Of a DNA stretch of 64,000 nucleotides, positions 16,497 through 24,692 are shown one piece after another. How positions within the stretch are numbered: position 1 is the stretch's first letter; the number at the start of each line of letters is the position of its first letter. The stretch is from Azonexus sp. (GTDB lineage Bacteria; Pseudomonadota; Gammaproteobacteria; Burkholderiales; Rhodocyclaceae). The notes below the pieces were generated by a model. That model did not search any database and was not told the origin of the DNA. It saw only the letters and a list, made by a program, of their open reading frames with translations. The translations under genes were made by a program, and so were the position numbers. The stretch covers positions 20,647-84,646 of the forward strand of contig JAGOAU010000013.1 of the NCBI GenBank assembly GCA_017983755.1, given 5' to 3'.

Positions 16497-17093
16497 TCAG
16501 CCGGGGTTCTTGCCAGTTCCGGCGCCAGCGGTTGCAGTGGCCGGTGGCGCGTACTCGGGCACCTTGTTCTTCACCGCCGGCTGCGCCATCAGATAGGCGT
16601 AGATGGCGCGCAGGTCGCTGTCCGGCAGCGTCCCGACCGCTTGCCAGGGCATCGGCGGCATGATCGGGCGCGCGACGCCGACGTGCTTGCCGGTGCGCAT
16701 CGCCTGCACGAATTCCTTCTCCTTCCAGGCGCCGATGCCGGTCTCGCGGTCGGGCGTCAGGTTGGCCGCGTAGGTCGTTCCCCAAGGGCCGATGAAGGCG
16801 GTCATCGTCGCCGAGCCGGCCCAGTTCCAGTCGTTGTCGAGCTTGGGCGGCGGTGCCAGCTTGAGGCTTTCCGGATGGCCGGAAAGCCCGCGCGCCATGT
16901 CCTTCTCCGGCCCGCTGGCGCCCATGCGGAACGGTGTGTGACAGGTGACGCAGTCGCCGGCGGCGACCAGCAGGGCGCCGCGCTTGACCCGGGCGGCATT
17001 GTTGCTGTCGGCCTGGGCGACGGTGGCGAGAAGCAGTCCGCCGGCAAGGGCGGCGGCGATCGATGCGGATTTCTGTTTGGGGCTGGGATGCAT
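16497..17093 (-). CDS. Periplasmic c-type cytochrome, single heme
   Basis: A 198-residue exported protein with a signal sequence (AALAGGLLLATVAQA) and one heme-attachment motif CVTCH at residues 48-52. The stretch MPPMPWQAVGTLPDSDLRAI offers a distal Met ligand and the final class I helix (AIYAYLMAQPAVKNKVPEY). It resembles the cytochrome subunits of alcohol and aldehyde dehydrogenases rather than cytochrome c4. AGGAGA precedes ATG 17093. It lies 40 bases downstream of the two E1 dehydrogenase genes on the same strand, so co-expression is likely; whether it takes electrons from them is not shown. Confidence 0.88.
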   Translation of the reverse strand: MHPSPKQKSASIAAALAGGLLLATVAQADSNNAARVKRGALLVAAGDCVTCHTPFRMGASGPEKDMARGLSGHPESLKLAPPPKLDNDWNWAGSATMTAFIGPWGTTYAANLTPDRETGIGAWKEKEFVQAMRTGKHVGVARPIMPPMPWQAVGTLPDSDLRAIYAYLMAQPAVKNKVPEYAPPATATAGAGTGKNPG

Positions 17094-17133
17094 GGTGCGA
17101 TCTCCTGTTGTGGTTTGAAACGGTGTCTGAAAA

Positions 17134-18102
17134 TCAGGCGTGCTGGTGGCGGCACAGTCTTTCGGCCGCCGCCGCGATGGCCTCAACCTGGGGAACGAAG
17201 GCCTGTTCGAGCGGGTAGCTGGAAGCCACCGGCGCATCGGGGCCGCCGAGGCGAACGATCGGCGCCTTGAGTGAGGTGAACGCTTCCTCCGCCACCAGCG
17301 CGGCGATTTCGGCGCCGACGCCGCACAGGCGGTTGGCCTCGTGCACGACGACCAGGCGGCCGGTGCGGGTCACCGAGGCGAGGATGCTTGCCTCGTCGAG
17401 CGGCTTGAGGCTGCGCAGGTCGATGACCTCGGCGGCGACGCCCTGGGTGGCCAGCGTTTCCGCCGCCTGCAGGCAGTGGTGGACGGTCTTGCCGTAGGAG
17501 ACCAGCGTCACGTCGCCGCCTTCGCGCAGCACGGCGGCCTTGCCGAGGGGAACGACGTGCTCGTCGCTCGGCACCTCGCCGGGCTGGTAGAGCAGGCCGA
17601 TGTCGAGGAAGAACATGACCGGGTTGTCGTCGCGGATGGCTGCCTTGAGCAGCCCCTTGGCGTCCGCCGGGTTGCTCGGCATCACCACCTTGAGGCCGGG
17701 GCTATGGACGAACCAGGCCTCGACGTTGTGATTGTGCTGGGCGCCGACGCCCCAGCCGGCGCCGGTCATGGCCAAAGTGACGAGCGGGAAGGAAAACTGG
17801 CCGCCGGACATGTAGCGCAGCTTGCCGGCGCTGTTGACCAGTTCGTCCATGGCGTAGCAGAGGAAAGGGGCGAACAGCAGATCGATGACCGGGCGCAGGC
17901 CGCTGCCGGCGGCGCCGACCGCCGTACCGGCGATGATGCCTTCGGCGAGCGGCGTGTTGCGCACGCGCCGGGCGCCGAATTCCTGCACCAGATCGTGGCG
18001 CTTGGTCGCGATGCCCTCGCCGAAGACGAGGACGCTGTGGTCGCGGCGCATTTCCTCGGTGAGGGCGGCGCCGACGGCATCGTAAAGGGTCTGTGTGGTC
18101 AT
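17134..18102 (-). CDS. 2-oxoacid / acetoin dehydrogenase E1 component, beta subunit
   Basis: Beta chain of a thiamine-diphosphate E1 heterotetramer, 322 residues, the usual length for AcoB/PdhB-type subunits. Seen: the N-terminal LVFGEGIATKRHDL, the TPP-glutamate region NTPLAEGIIAGTAVGAAGSG, FSFPLVTLAMTGAGWG, and the C-terminal domain from about 190 (KAAVLREGGDVTLVSYGKTV, EVIDLRSLKPLDEASI). It starts nine bases after the alpha gene. No E2 or E3 gene follows; a cytochrome c gene does. Pyruvate, acetoin or branched-chain substrates all remain possible. Confidence 0.9.
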   Translation of the reverse strand: MTTQTLYDAVGAALTEEMRRDHSVLVFGEGIATKRHDLVQEFGARRVRNTPLAEGIIAGTAVGAAGSGLRPVIDLLFAPFLCYAMDELVNSAGKLRYMSGGQFSFPLVTLAMTGAGWGVGAQHNHNVEAWFVHSPGLKVVMPSNPADAKGLLKAAIRDDNPVMFFLDIGLLYQPGEVPSDEHVVPLGKAAVLREGGDVTLVSYGKTVHHCLQAAETLATQGVAAEVIDLRSLKPLDEASILASVTRTGRLVVVHEANRLCGVGAEIAALVAEEAFTSLKAPIVRLGGPDAPVASSYPLEQAFVPQVEAIAAAAERLCRHQHA

Positions 18103-18111
18103 GGCGGTTCC

Positions 18112-19074
18112 TCAGGCGTAGACGTCGCGGGTCAGTTCGCTAGCGTCAGGGTAGGGCGAGGCTTCGGCGAAAGCTTGGGCGACGGCGATGCGGCTCGCCA
18201 CCTTGTCGGCCAGGGCGGCCGCTTGGGCGGCGCTCAGCTGGCCGTCGGCGATCAGGCGGTCGCGGCACATGGCGATCGGGTCGCGTGCCAGCCAGGCTTC
18301 ACGTTCGGCCTGATCCACGTAGGCCTGGTCGTCCGGTTCGAAATGGCCGCGCGTCCGGTAGGTCCAGGTTTCCAGCAGATAGGGCCGGCGGCTGGCGCGC
18401 ACCTGGGCGGCGGCAGCCGTTGCGGCGGCGAGGACGGCGCTCACATCGTTGCCATCCACCGTGCTCGCCGGAATGCCGTAGGGTTGGGCAAAGGCCGACA
18501 CGTGGTCGCGGCTCATGGCCTCGCGCCGATGCACGAACGCCTGCCACTGGTTGTTCTCGCAGACGTAGAGTATGGGCAGGTTCCACAGGGCGGCGAGGTT
18601 GAGCGATTCGTGGAAGGAGCCCTCGCAGGCGGCACCGTCGCCGAAGAAGCAGACGACGATGCCCGGCCGCCCGAGCATGGTCTGGGACAGCGCGACGCCC
18701 GGTGCCAGCGACAGTTCGGCGCCGACGATGGTCGAGGTGAGGACAACGCCGAGTTCCCTGGCGGAGATGTGCAGCGAGCCGCTGCGTCCACCGCAATAGC
18801 CGTCGCTGCGACCCATGACTTCCGCCAGCAGGCGGCCGGGGTTGGCGCCGCGCGCCAGCAGGTGCCCGGCGCTGCGATGGTTGGTGAGGATCAGGTCGTC
18901 TGGCGTGAGGGCATTGACGACGCCGACGGCGGCCGCTTCCTGGCCGACCGAGGTGCAGGTGCCGGGGATCTTGCCGGCGTCGCTGCCGGCGACGATGGCT
19001 TCCTCGTAGGCGCGGATCAGCAGCATCTGTTCGAGCAGGTGCCGCGGGTCGCTTTCGTGTGGTGCTGGAGTCAT
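18112..19074 (-). CDS. 2-oxoacid / acetoin dehydrogenase E1 component, alpha subunit
   Basis: Alpha chain of the same enzyme, 320 residues. The TPP/Mg site reads GDGAACEGSFHE followed by CENNQ about 25 residues on, the standard GDG-N motif. Other marks are the loop SLHISARELGVVLTSTIVGA and the phosphorylation-loop region YRTRGHFEPDD. GGGAG precedes ATG 19074; an upstream in-frame ATG at 19140 lies beyond the likely promoter. Alpha and beta genes form a pair with a candidate promoter at 19104-19131. The acetoin-type AcoA is the nearest match by motif, but the substrate is not proven. Confidence 0.9.
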   Translation of the reverse strand: MTPAPHESDPRHLLEQMLLIRAYEEAIVAGSDAGKIPGTCTSVGQEAAAVGVVNALTPDDLILTNHRSAGHLLARGANPGRLLAEVMGRSDGYCGGRSGSLHISARELGVVLTSTIVGAELSLAPGVALSQTMLGRPGIVVCFFGDGAACEGSFHESLNLAALWNLPILYVCENNQWQAFVHRREAMSRDHVSAFAQPYGIPASTVDGNDVSAVLAAATAAAAQVRASRRPYLLETWTYRTRGHFEPDDQAYVDQAEREAWLARDPIAMCRDRLIADGQLSAAQAAALADKVASRIAVAQAFAEASPYPDASELTRDVYA

Positions 19075-19103
19075 GGCTACTCCCGTCGTTGGTTGGTGAG
19101 TGA

Positions 19104-19131
19104 AGTCTAGACCGCCCGAAAGCCATGACAA
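19104..19131 (-). promoter_or_regulatory. Candidate sigma70 promoter of the E1 operon
   Basis: On the reverse strand TTGTCA (19131-19126), a 16-base spacer and TAGACT (19109-19104) lie about 30 bases before the start of the alpha subunit gene. Confidence 0.5.
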
Positions 19132-19210
19132 GACGGGCAACCGGCGCTTACGAATCTTTTAAGAAGCGGTGAATGAAGATTTAAGAAAGGGGCCCGCAGA
19201 CCCCCAAAAA

Positions 19211-20548
19211 TCAGCCGGAAACCAGTTGCAGGGGACGGTCGACCGCCAGAGAGAAGCGGCCGCGCCCGGTCTTGGCCAGGTGGATGCCGGCCGCCCGTTC
19301 GTCGAGGCGGCGCTGTAGCAGCACCAGACGGGCCTCCAGGTTGTCGCTGACACCCGGCAGGCGGATGCGCGGATCGACGCGCAGTCCCTTGTTGGTGAAA
19401 CTGGTGCGGCGACGCTCGACGAAATCGCTGAGCAGCGTCCACAGGATGGCCCCGGCGACGCCCTTGATCAGGTAGTCATCGTCGAGAAAGACGCTGTCGG
19501 TGGCCGCGAAATATCGGACCCGCAGGGGCGGGCCGGCGACCTGGGTAGCCGGGCTTTCGGCGGCCGGGGCGTCGTCGTCCTGTTCCTCGGCCTGCTGGTG
19601 GTGATGCATCGCCAGGCCCAGCTGCGCGGCGAAGGCGACCAGGGCGTCCTCGTCGTCGTAGCCGAAATGCAGGTCGGCGACGTTTTCGACGTAGATCACG
19701 CCGAGCAGGCGGTCGAAGGCGGTGACCGGGATGGCCATCTGGCTACCGGCTTCCGGCAGTCCCGGCAGCGGAATCGCCGTCTCCAGTCGGGCGCCATGGC
19801 CGTCGGCCGCGACCCCGTCGCGGATGGTGCGCCCGTAGCCGTACTCGCTGGTCATGAAGCCGATGCGGATGGGAATGTGCTCGCGCGCGCAGATGCCGAT
19901 AACCCCCGCCCCGACCGGGATCTCGGAGCCGACGCCCGATTGCGGGTAGCCGTGGCTGGCCAGGGTGTACAGGCAGCCCCGGCTTTCGTCGAGCATCAGG
20001 AACATGACATGGCCGATGCCGAACTCGCTGCCGAGGCAGTCGAGCGCCGTTTCGAGCAGGTGCGCGAGGCTTCCGCAGCCGGCCAGGCGGCCCGTGGCGC
20101 GGCGAAGCGCGGTGAGGTAGTTCACCGCCGGCGGCGGCAGGGCCAGGGTGACGCCGGGAACCTGTTCGATGTCGACGAGCCGATAGACATCCGATCCGCG
20201 CAGGCGGAATACCTCGCTCATGCCTTCGTGCGAGGCGATCCCCGCCAGCTTTGCCTTCATCTGCTCAAACAGCGGCCCGGCCGTTTCGGTACGCAGGTAT
20301 TTCAGGGTCAGCCGGTACTGGGCACCAGTCAGGTGGCTGGTGAGCATGAGGCGAACCGGCGAGCCGGCGAGGACGTTCTGCCGGGTGCGGTTGAAGAACT
20401 GGTAGGACAGCGCGACATGCTCGTTGTCGATGAACTGGACCTGCGACAGATAGGCGAGGTTCGGCATCCCTTCGGCGTCGCAGGTGGCGATGTGGCCGGG
20501 TATCACGCCTTCCAGGCACTCGCGGATGGTGACGAGGCGGACCGTCAT
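19211..20548 (-). CDS. Multi-domain sensor: PNPOx-like split barrel + GAF + C-terminal winged-helix-like domain
   Basis: A 445-residue cytosolic protein. Residues about 1-135 resemble a pyridoxamine-phosphate-oxidase split barrel (VIPGHIATCDAEGMPNLAYL, DNEHVALSYQFFNRTRQN). Residues about 150-315 form a GAF domain (FGIGHVMFLMLDESRGCLYT, GVIGICAREHIPIRIG, QMAIPVTAFDRLLGVIYVEN). The last 100 residues (VRYFAATDSVFLDDDYLIKG to the end) look like a winged-helix output seen after GAF domains in proteobacteria. The ligand is unknown; FMN or heme in the barrel is plausible. A weak GC hairpin with a T-rich tail lies just past its stop. It shares a TGATG overlap with the upstream gene, so both act together. 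Confidence 0.75.
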   Translation of the reverse strand: MTVRLVTIRECLEGVIPGHIATCDAEGMPNLAYLSQVQFIDNEHVALSYQFFNRTRQNVLAGSPVRLMLTSHLTGAQYRLTLKYLRTETAGPLFEQMKAKLAGIASHEGMSEVFRLRGSDVYRLVDIEQVPGVTLALPPPAVNYLTALRRATGRLAGCGSLAHLLETALDCLGSEFGIGHVMFLMLDESRGCLYTLASHGYPQSGVGSEIPVGAGVIGICAREHIPIRIGFMTSEYGYGRTIRDGVAADGHGARLETAIPLPGLPEAGSQMAIPVTAFDRLLGVIYVENVADLHFGYDDEDALVAFAAQLGLAMHHHQQAEEQDDDAPAAESPATQVAGPPLRVRYFAATDSVFLDDDYLIKGVAGAILWTLLSDFVERRRTSFTNKGLRVDPRIRLPGVSDNLEARLVLLQRRLDERAAGIHLAKTGRGRFSLAVDRPLQLVSG

Positions 20549-21018
20549 CAGGTGGCGAGCGGTTCGCCGGCCTTCGGGCCGGGCGTCTGCGAGAAGGCAG
20601 CCGAGGGTGTATAGGTTACGGCGACCAGGTCATCAGGCTGGTAGCCGAGAATCGCGCGCACCACGACTTCGGACATGCCGAGCGGCACGACTTCGAGAAC
20701 GAAGTCGGCGATATGGCTTTCGATGATCGAAAGGTCTTCCGCCGCGACCGGGGAAATGCGGGCGTCGCCACCTTTCAGCTGTAGCGTGCGATTACTGCTG
20801 GGCAGGCTGAAAACGTTGGCCACCCGGCCGCTGCTGCGGATGTTGCCGAGCAGTTCTTCCGACTGCGAACGGCGAATGAAAATGCTCACCTGGCGGCCGC
20901 CGTCGATCAGCTTGCAGCCGAGGCCGCGGCTCATGCTCGGCAGTCGGTCCGGACCGCTGGCGGCGAGGCTGATGCTGACTCCAGTCAGGATGAAAGCGGC
21001 GTTGTCGCGGTCGAGCAT
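20548..21018 (-). CDS. Pyridoxamine 5'-phosphate oxidase-like (FMN split-barrel) protein
   Basis: A 156-residue protein with the split-barrel pattern: ISLAASGPDRLPSMSRGLGC, VSIFIRRSQSEELLGNI and RVANVFSLPSSNRTLQLKG. No catalytic residues of PNPOx can be assigned with confidence, so FMN or another cofactor is inferred. It overlaps the GAF-sensor gene by one base, and that sensor itself begins with a split-barrel domain, suggesting a two-protein device. No clear ribosome site precedes ATG 21018, which sits right after the terminator hairpin of the small upstream gene. Confidence 0.7.
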   Translation of the reverse strand: MLDRDNAAFILTGVSISLAASGPDRLPSMSRGLGCKLIDGGRQVSIFIRRSQSEELLGNIRSSGRVANVFSLPSSNRTLQLKGGDARISPVAAEDLSIIESHIADFVLEVVPLGMSEVVVRAILGYQPDDLVAVTYTPSAAFSQTPGPKAGEPLAT

Positions 21019-21027
21019 GGCAAGAAG

Positions 21028-21048
21028 AAGGCGCCACGGAGGCGCCTT
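21028..21048 (-). terminator. Hairpin after the small secreted-protein gene
   Basis: AAGGCGCC and GGCGCCTT pair over a five-base loop. Read on the reverse strand it follows the 41-residue gene and is trailed by CTTCTTCTT, a weak U tract. Confidence 0.55.
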
Positions 21049-21069
21049 TGCTGGTCAGGTTCGTCGCCG

Positions 21070-21195
21070 TCAGATTTTCGGTTTGGACGGCGTGCTCATC
21101 TGCTTTTCGTCCTTCGCCTTGTCGCCGCAGGCGATGGCGGAGACGCTGGCAACTGCGAATACGGCGGCGAGCAGGGCGGCAATCGTTTTCTTCAT
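21070..21195 (-). CDS. Very small secreted or lipoprotein-like protein, 41 aa
   Basis: Reverse-strand ATG at 21195 with GGAGA seven bases upstream gives MKKTIAALLAAVFAVASVSA, a clean signal sequence, then IACGDKAKDEKQMSTP and a stop at 21070. The ACGDK segment resembles a weak lipobox (AIAC), so the mature part could be a lipid-anchored 19-residue tail; cleavage after ASVSA by signal peptidase I is the alternative. No family known. A hairpin follows the stop, which supports a real transcription unit. Confidence 0.6.
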   Translation of the reverse strand: MKKTIAALLAAVFAVASVSAIACGDKAKDEKQMSTPSKPKI

Positions 21196-21644
21196 CGGAA
21201 TCTCCTTGTATCGATACTGGAAGTTCGATCAATCTGGCAGGGATTGGTTCATTGCGCAAGCCCGAAAGCGCCGATACTCCCAAACGAGAAGCCCATGCAC
21301 TGAAGGACATGGGCTTCCTTGACTGCGGCTCCGGCCCTTCCGGCTGGAGCATTCGGCATTTCGCCGAGACGGGTACTACTCGGTCATCTCAAGAGTGGTT
21401 TCCGGGAATGCGTCCATGGAATCCCCTGATACGCAGCTGATACTGCCAAGTAGTGCCGGGTTTGCTGCGAGCCACAGCACAATTTCAATTTAGCACACGA
21501 TTTCCAAAAAGCCAGGAAGGTGACGATTTCCCGGTGTGCTTGCGGCATCGAAGCGCCGGACTTTGGCCAAACCGGCGGGATGGGGGAAAATGGGCGCATG
21601 CGCGGCTTCTTCGGCCGCACACCGGCTTCAGTCAAGGAATCCTC
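21196..21644. other. Gene-free stretch with a strong hairpin before the exporter operon
   Basis: No convincing coding frame. The arms GAAGCCCATG (21288-21297) and CATGGGCTTC (21308-21317) form a perfect ten-pair hairpin with a ten-base loop. A GC-rich partly self-complementary segment follows near 21325-21350. The AT-rich part near 21478-21500 may hold the exporter promoter. Terminator, attenuator or degenerate element are all possible. Confidence 0.5.
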
Positions 21645-22793
21645 ATGCGCCGTATTGCCGTTGTCGTTGCCATCGTCGCCGTGCTCGGCCTGGCTTTCGC
21701 CTGGTTCAGCCGGCCCAAGCCGATTCCCGTCGTGCTCAAGGAGGTTGTCGAGGGCAAGGTGGAAGCCACGCTGGCCAATACCCGGGCCGGCACGGTGGAA
21801 GCCTGCCAGCGCACCAAGCTGTCGACCATCATCGGCGGGCGCATCGAATACCTCGGCGTCAAGGAAGGTGACCGCGTCAGGAAGGGGCAGTTGCTGCTCA
21901 AGCTGTGGAATGACGACCAGCAGGCGCAGGCTTCCCTGTCGCAGGCCCAGGTGGCGCTGGCCGGCAAACGCGTCGATGAAGTCTGCATTGCTGCGGTCAA
22001 CGCCGAAAAAGAGGCAAAAAGGCAGGCCGAGCTGCGCGCCAAGGGCTTCGTCTCTGCCAGCCGCGAGGAGATCGCCCGCACCGAGGCCGAGGTCAAGCGT
22101 GCCGCCTGCAACACCGCCAAGGCCGATGTCGCCCAGGCCGAGGCCAAGCTGAAGGCGACGCGCGTCGAGCAGGGTCGTGTCGCGCTCTACGCGCCGTTCG
22201 ACGGCACGGTTGCCAAGATCGTCGGCGAACTGGGCGAATACTCGACGCCGTCGCCGCCCGGCGTGCCTACGCCACCGGCGATCGACCTGATCGACGATTC
22301 CTGCCTCTACGTCAAGGCGCCGATGGACGAAGTTGATGCACCGAAAATCAGCGTCGGCCAGCCGGTGCGGGTCACGCTCGATGCCCTGCCGGGCAAGATC
22401 ATTCCCGGCAAGGTGCGGCGCGTCGCGCCCTATGTGTCGGCCGTCGAGAAGCAGGCACGCACGGTCGATGTCGAAGTCGATTTCGTGCAGCCGGAAGCCA
22501 CTGGCAAGCTGCTGGTCGGCTACAGCGCCGATGTCGAGATCATCCTCGCCGGCCGCGACAAGGTGCTGCGCATCCCGACGGCGGCGATCCAGGAGGGTGG
22601 CCGCGTCCTGCTGTTCAACGCCGACAGCGGCAAACTGGAAGAGCGCACGGTCAAGACCGGCCTCGCCAACTGGGAATACACCGAGGTGCTCGAAGGGCTG
22701 GCGGCCGGCGACCGCATCGTCACCTCGCTCGAAAAGGAGGGCGTCAAGGCCGGCGCCAGGGTGACGCCCGACGACAAGGCCAGGGCGAAGTAG
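21645..22793 (+). CDS. Periplasmic adaptor subunit of an efflux transporter (MacA/HlyD family)
   Basis: A 382-residue membrane-fusion protein linking an inner-membrane ABC exporter to an outer-membrane channel. A membrane anchor occupies residues 4-22; then the lipoyl half-motif (GGRIEYLGVKEGDRVRKGQL), a long helical hairpin rich in Ala/Glu/Lys (about 95-180), the second lipoyl half (APFDGTVAKIVGELGEYS) and a beta barrel with membrane-proximal domain. AAGGA precedes ATG 21645. It heads a four-gene operon with an ATPase and two MacB-type permeases. No TolC gene is adjacent, so an unlinked one would be needed. Confidence 0.9.
   Translation: MRRIAVVVAIVAVLGLAFAWFSRPKPIPVVLKEVVEGKVEATLANTRAGTVEACQRTKLSTIIGGRIEYLGVKEGDRVRKGQLLLKLWNDDQQAQASLSQAQVALAGKRVDEVCIAAVNAEKEAKRQAELRAKGFVSASREEIARTEAEVKRAACNTAKADVAQAEAKLKATRVEQGRVALYAPFDGTVAKIVGELGEYSTPSPPGVPTPPAIDLIDDSCLYVKAPMDEVDAPKISVGQPVRVTLDALPGKIIPGKVRRVAPYVSAVEKQARTVDVEVDFVQPEATGKLLVGYSADVEIILAGRDKVLRIPTAAIQEGGRVLLFNADSGKLEERTVKTGLANWEYTEVLEGLAAGDRIVTSLEKEGVKAGARVTPDDKARAK
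21992..22021 (+). repeat. USS-like motif, variant core TGCGGTCAAC with both tracts
   Basis: One mismatch (G to A at core position 8). AAAAA at +5 to +9 and AAAAA at +15 to +19. Encodes AVNAEKEAK in the adaptor gene. Confidence 0.6.
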
Positions 22794-22796
22794 CGC

Positions 22797-23495
22797 ATGG
22801 CGCTGATCGAACTAGCCGGCATCGAGCGCGTCTTCCAGCTTGGCGATTCCGAGGTCCACGCGCTGACGGCGCTCGATCTGAGCATCGGCGCCGGCGAATA
22901 CGTCGCCGTGATGGGGCCGTCGGGTTCCGGCAAGTCGACGCTGCTCAACCTGCTCGGCCTGCTCGACCGTCCCAACGCCGGCACCTACCGGCTGGAAGGG
23001 CGCGACGTGACGACGCTGTCGCCGGATGAGCAGGCGCGCGTGCGCAGCGAGCGCATCGGCTTCGTCTTCCAGAGCTTTCATCTCGTGCCGCGGCTGACCG
23101 CCGCCGAGAACATCGCCCTGCCGATGACGCTGGCCGGCATCCCGGTGAAGGAGCGCCACGAGCGCGTTGCCCGGGCGCTGGTGAACTTCGGCCTGGAGAA
23201 TCGCGCTGACCACCGCCCCGACCAGCTTTCCGGCGGCCAGCGCCAGCGCGTCGCCATCGCCCGCGCCACCATCATGCAGCCGGCGCTGATCCTTGCCGAC
23301 GAACCGACCGGCAATCTCGACCGACATACCGGCGAAGAAGTCGTCAATCTGCTCGAAGGGCTCAACGCCAGCGGCGTCACGCTGGTTGTCGTCACCCACG
23401 ACCAGACCATGGGCGCCCGCGCCGGGCGCCAGATCGTCATGGAAGACGGGCGCCTGCAACGGGACAGCGCGCGAAACGTCGATGCGCCTGGCTGA
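22797..23495 (+). CDS. ABC exporter ATPase (MacB/LolD-type)
   Basis: A 232-residue nucleotide-binding subunit. Walker A is GPSGSGKST (residues 40-48), the Q loop [14 protein letters not shown], the signature [15 protein letters not shown], Walker [13 protein letters not shown] and the H switch VVTHD, all intact. The closest group is LolD/MacB/YknY. It starts three bases after the adaptor stop and overlaps the first permease by 14 bases. In canonical MacB, ATPase and permease are fused; here they are separate chains, as in the YknXYZ type. Confidence 0.95.
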   Translation: MALIELAGIERVFQLGDSEVHALTALDLSIGAGEYVAVMGPSGSGKSTLLNLLGLLDRPNAGTYRLEGRDVTTLSPDEQARVRSERIGFVFQSFHLVPRLTAAENIALPMTLAGIPVKERHERVARALVNFGLENRADHRPDQLSGGQRQRVAIARATIMQPALILADEPTGNLDRHTGEEVVNLLEGLNASGVTLVVVTHDQTMGARAGRQIVMEDGRLQRDSARNVDAPG

Positions 23496-24690
23496 CACCC
23501 TGCGCTTCGCCCGCGACGCGGCGACCGGTTACCCGCTGCGCACGGCGTTGTCGGTGCTCGCCATGTCGATCGGTGTCGCCGCCGTCGTCATCCTTACCGC
23601 CTTGGGCGACGGTGCCCGGCGCTATGTCGTCGGCCAGTTCTCTTCGATCGGCACCAACCTCGTCATCGTCCTGCCCGGCCGCTCCGGCACCGGCGGCTTC
23701 AACCCGGCCAACGCCATCACGACGACGCCGCGCGACCTGACCGTCGACGATGCGGCTTCGTTGCGCCGGGCGGCGGCGGTCAGCCGCGTCGCGCCGCTCG
23801 CCGTCGGCACGTCGGAAATCAATTTTGGCGGCAAGCTGCGCGAGGTCATGGTCGCCGGTTCGACCGCCGAATTCATCCCCATCCGCAATTTCGAGCTGGC
23901 TCAGGGGAAAGGGCTGCCGGAAGAGGACTGGAATCGCGGTTCCCCGGTCGCCGTCATCGGCAACAAGATTCGCGAGGAACTGTTCGGCAACGAGCCGGCG
24001 GTCGGCCATCTGATCCGCGTCGGCGATCGCCGCCTGCGCGTCGTCGGCGTCCTCAAGTCGCTCGGCCAGGGGCTGGGCATGAATACCGACGAACTGGTCA
24101 TCGTGCCGGTGTCGCTGGCGCAGGCGATGTTCAATTCCAACACCCTGTTCCGCATCCTGGTCGAGGCCAGGAGCCGCGAGGCGATTCCCGCGGCCAAGGA
24201 ACAGGTCATGGAAATTCTCAAACAGCGCCATCGCGGCGAGGAGGACGTCACGGTCATCACCCAGGACGCCGTGCTCGCCACCTTCGACAAGCTGCTCGGC
24301 GCCCTGACCCTCGGCGTCGCCGGCATTGCCGCGATCAGTTTGGCGGTGGCCGGCATCCTGGTGATGAACGTCATGCTCGTCGCCGTCACCCAGCGCACCG
24401 GCGAGATCGGCCTGCTCAAGGCACTCGGCGCGCCGGCACGGACGATCCGCCTGGCTTTCCTGGCCGAGGCGGCGATGCTGTCCACGGTCGGCGCTGTCGT
24501 CGGCTACCTGCTCGGCCAGCTCGGCGCCTTCGCGCTGCGCCAAGCCTTTCCCGTCTTCCCCGCCTACCCGCCGGACTGGGCGGTGATCGCCGGCTTGTCG
24601 ACGGCACTGGTCACCGGCCTGCTGTTCGGCGTCATGCCGGCCCGCCGCGCCGCCCGGCTCGACCCGGTGCAGGCCTTGATGAAACATTAG
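23482..24690 (+). CDS. ABC exporter permease 1 (MacB-type, FtsX fold)
   Basis: A 402-residue permease: one N-terminal membrane helix ([20 protein letters not shown]), a periplasmic MacB_PCD domain of about 230 residues ([16 protein letters not shown] near its start) and three C-terminal helices of FtsX type ([36 protein letters not shown]; ending [18 protein letters not shown]). It overlaps the ATPase gene by 14 bases and is followed two bases later by a second permease, so the transporter may be a heterodimer. Substrate unknown. Confidence 0.92.
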   Translation: MRLADTLRFARDAATGYPLRTALSVLAMSIGVAAVVILTALGDGARRYVVGQFSSIGTNLVIVLPGRSGTGGFNPANAITTTPRDLTVDDAASLRRAAAVSRVAPLAVGTSEINFGGKLREVMVAGSTAEFIPIRNFELAQGKGLPEEDWNRGSPVAVIGNKIREELFGNEPAVGHLIRVGDRRLRVVGVLKSLGQGLGMNTDELVIVPVSLAQAMFNSNTLFRILVEARSREAIPAAKEQVMEILKQRHRGEEDVTVITQDAVLATFDKLLGALTLGVAGIAAISLAVAGILVMNVMLVAVTQRTGEIGLLKALGAPARTIRLAFLAEAAMLSTVGAVVGYLLGQLGAFALRQAFPVFPAYPPDWAVIAGLSTALVTGLLFGVMPARRAARLDPVQALMKH

Positions 24691-24692
24691 CC

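Noticed and set aside
17341-19110. 589-codon forward frame over the E1 genes
   Set aside because: Antisense shadow of two well-recognised dehydrogenase genes; no family signature.
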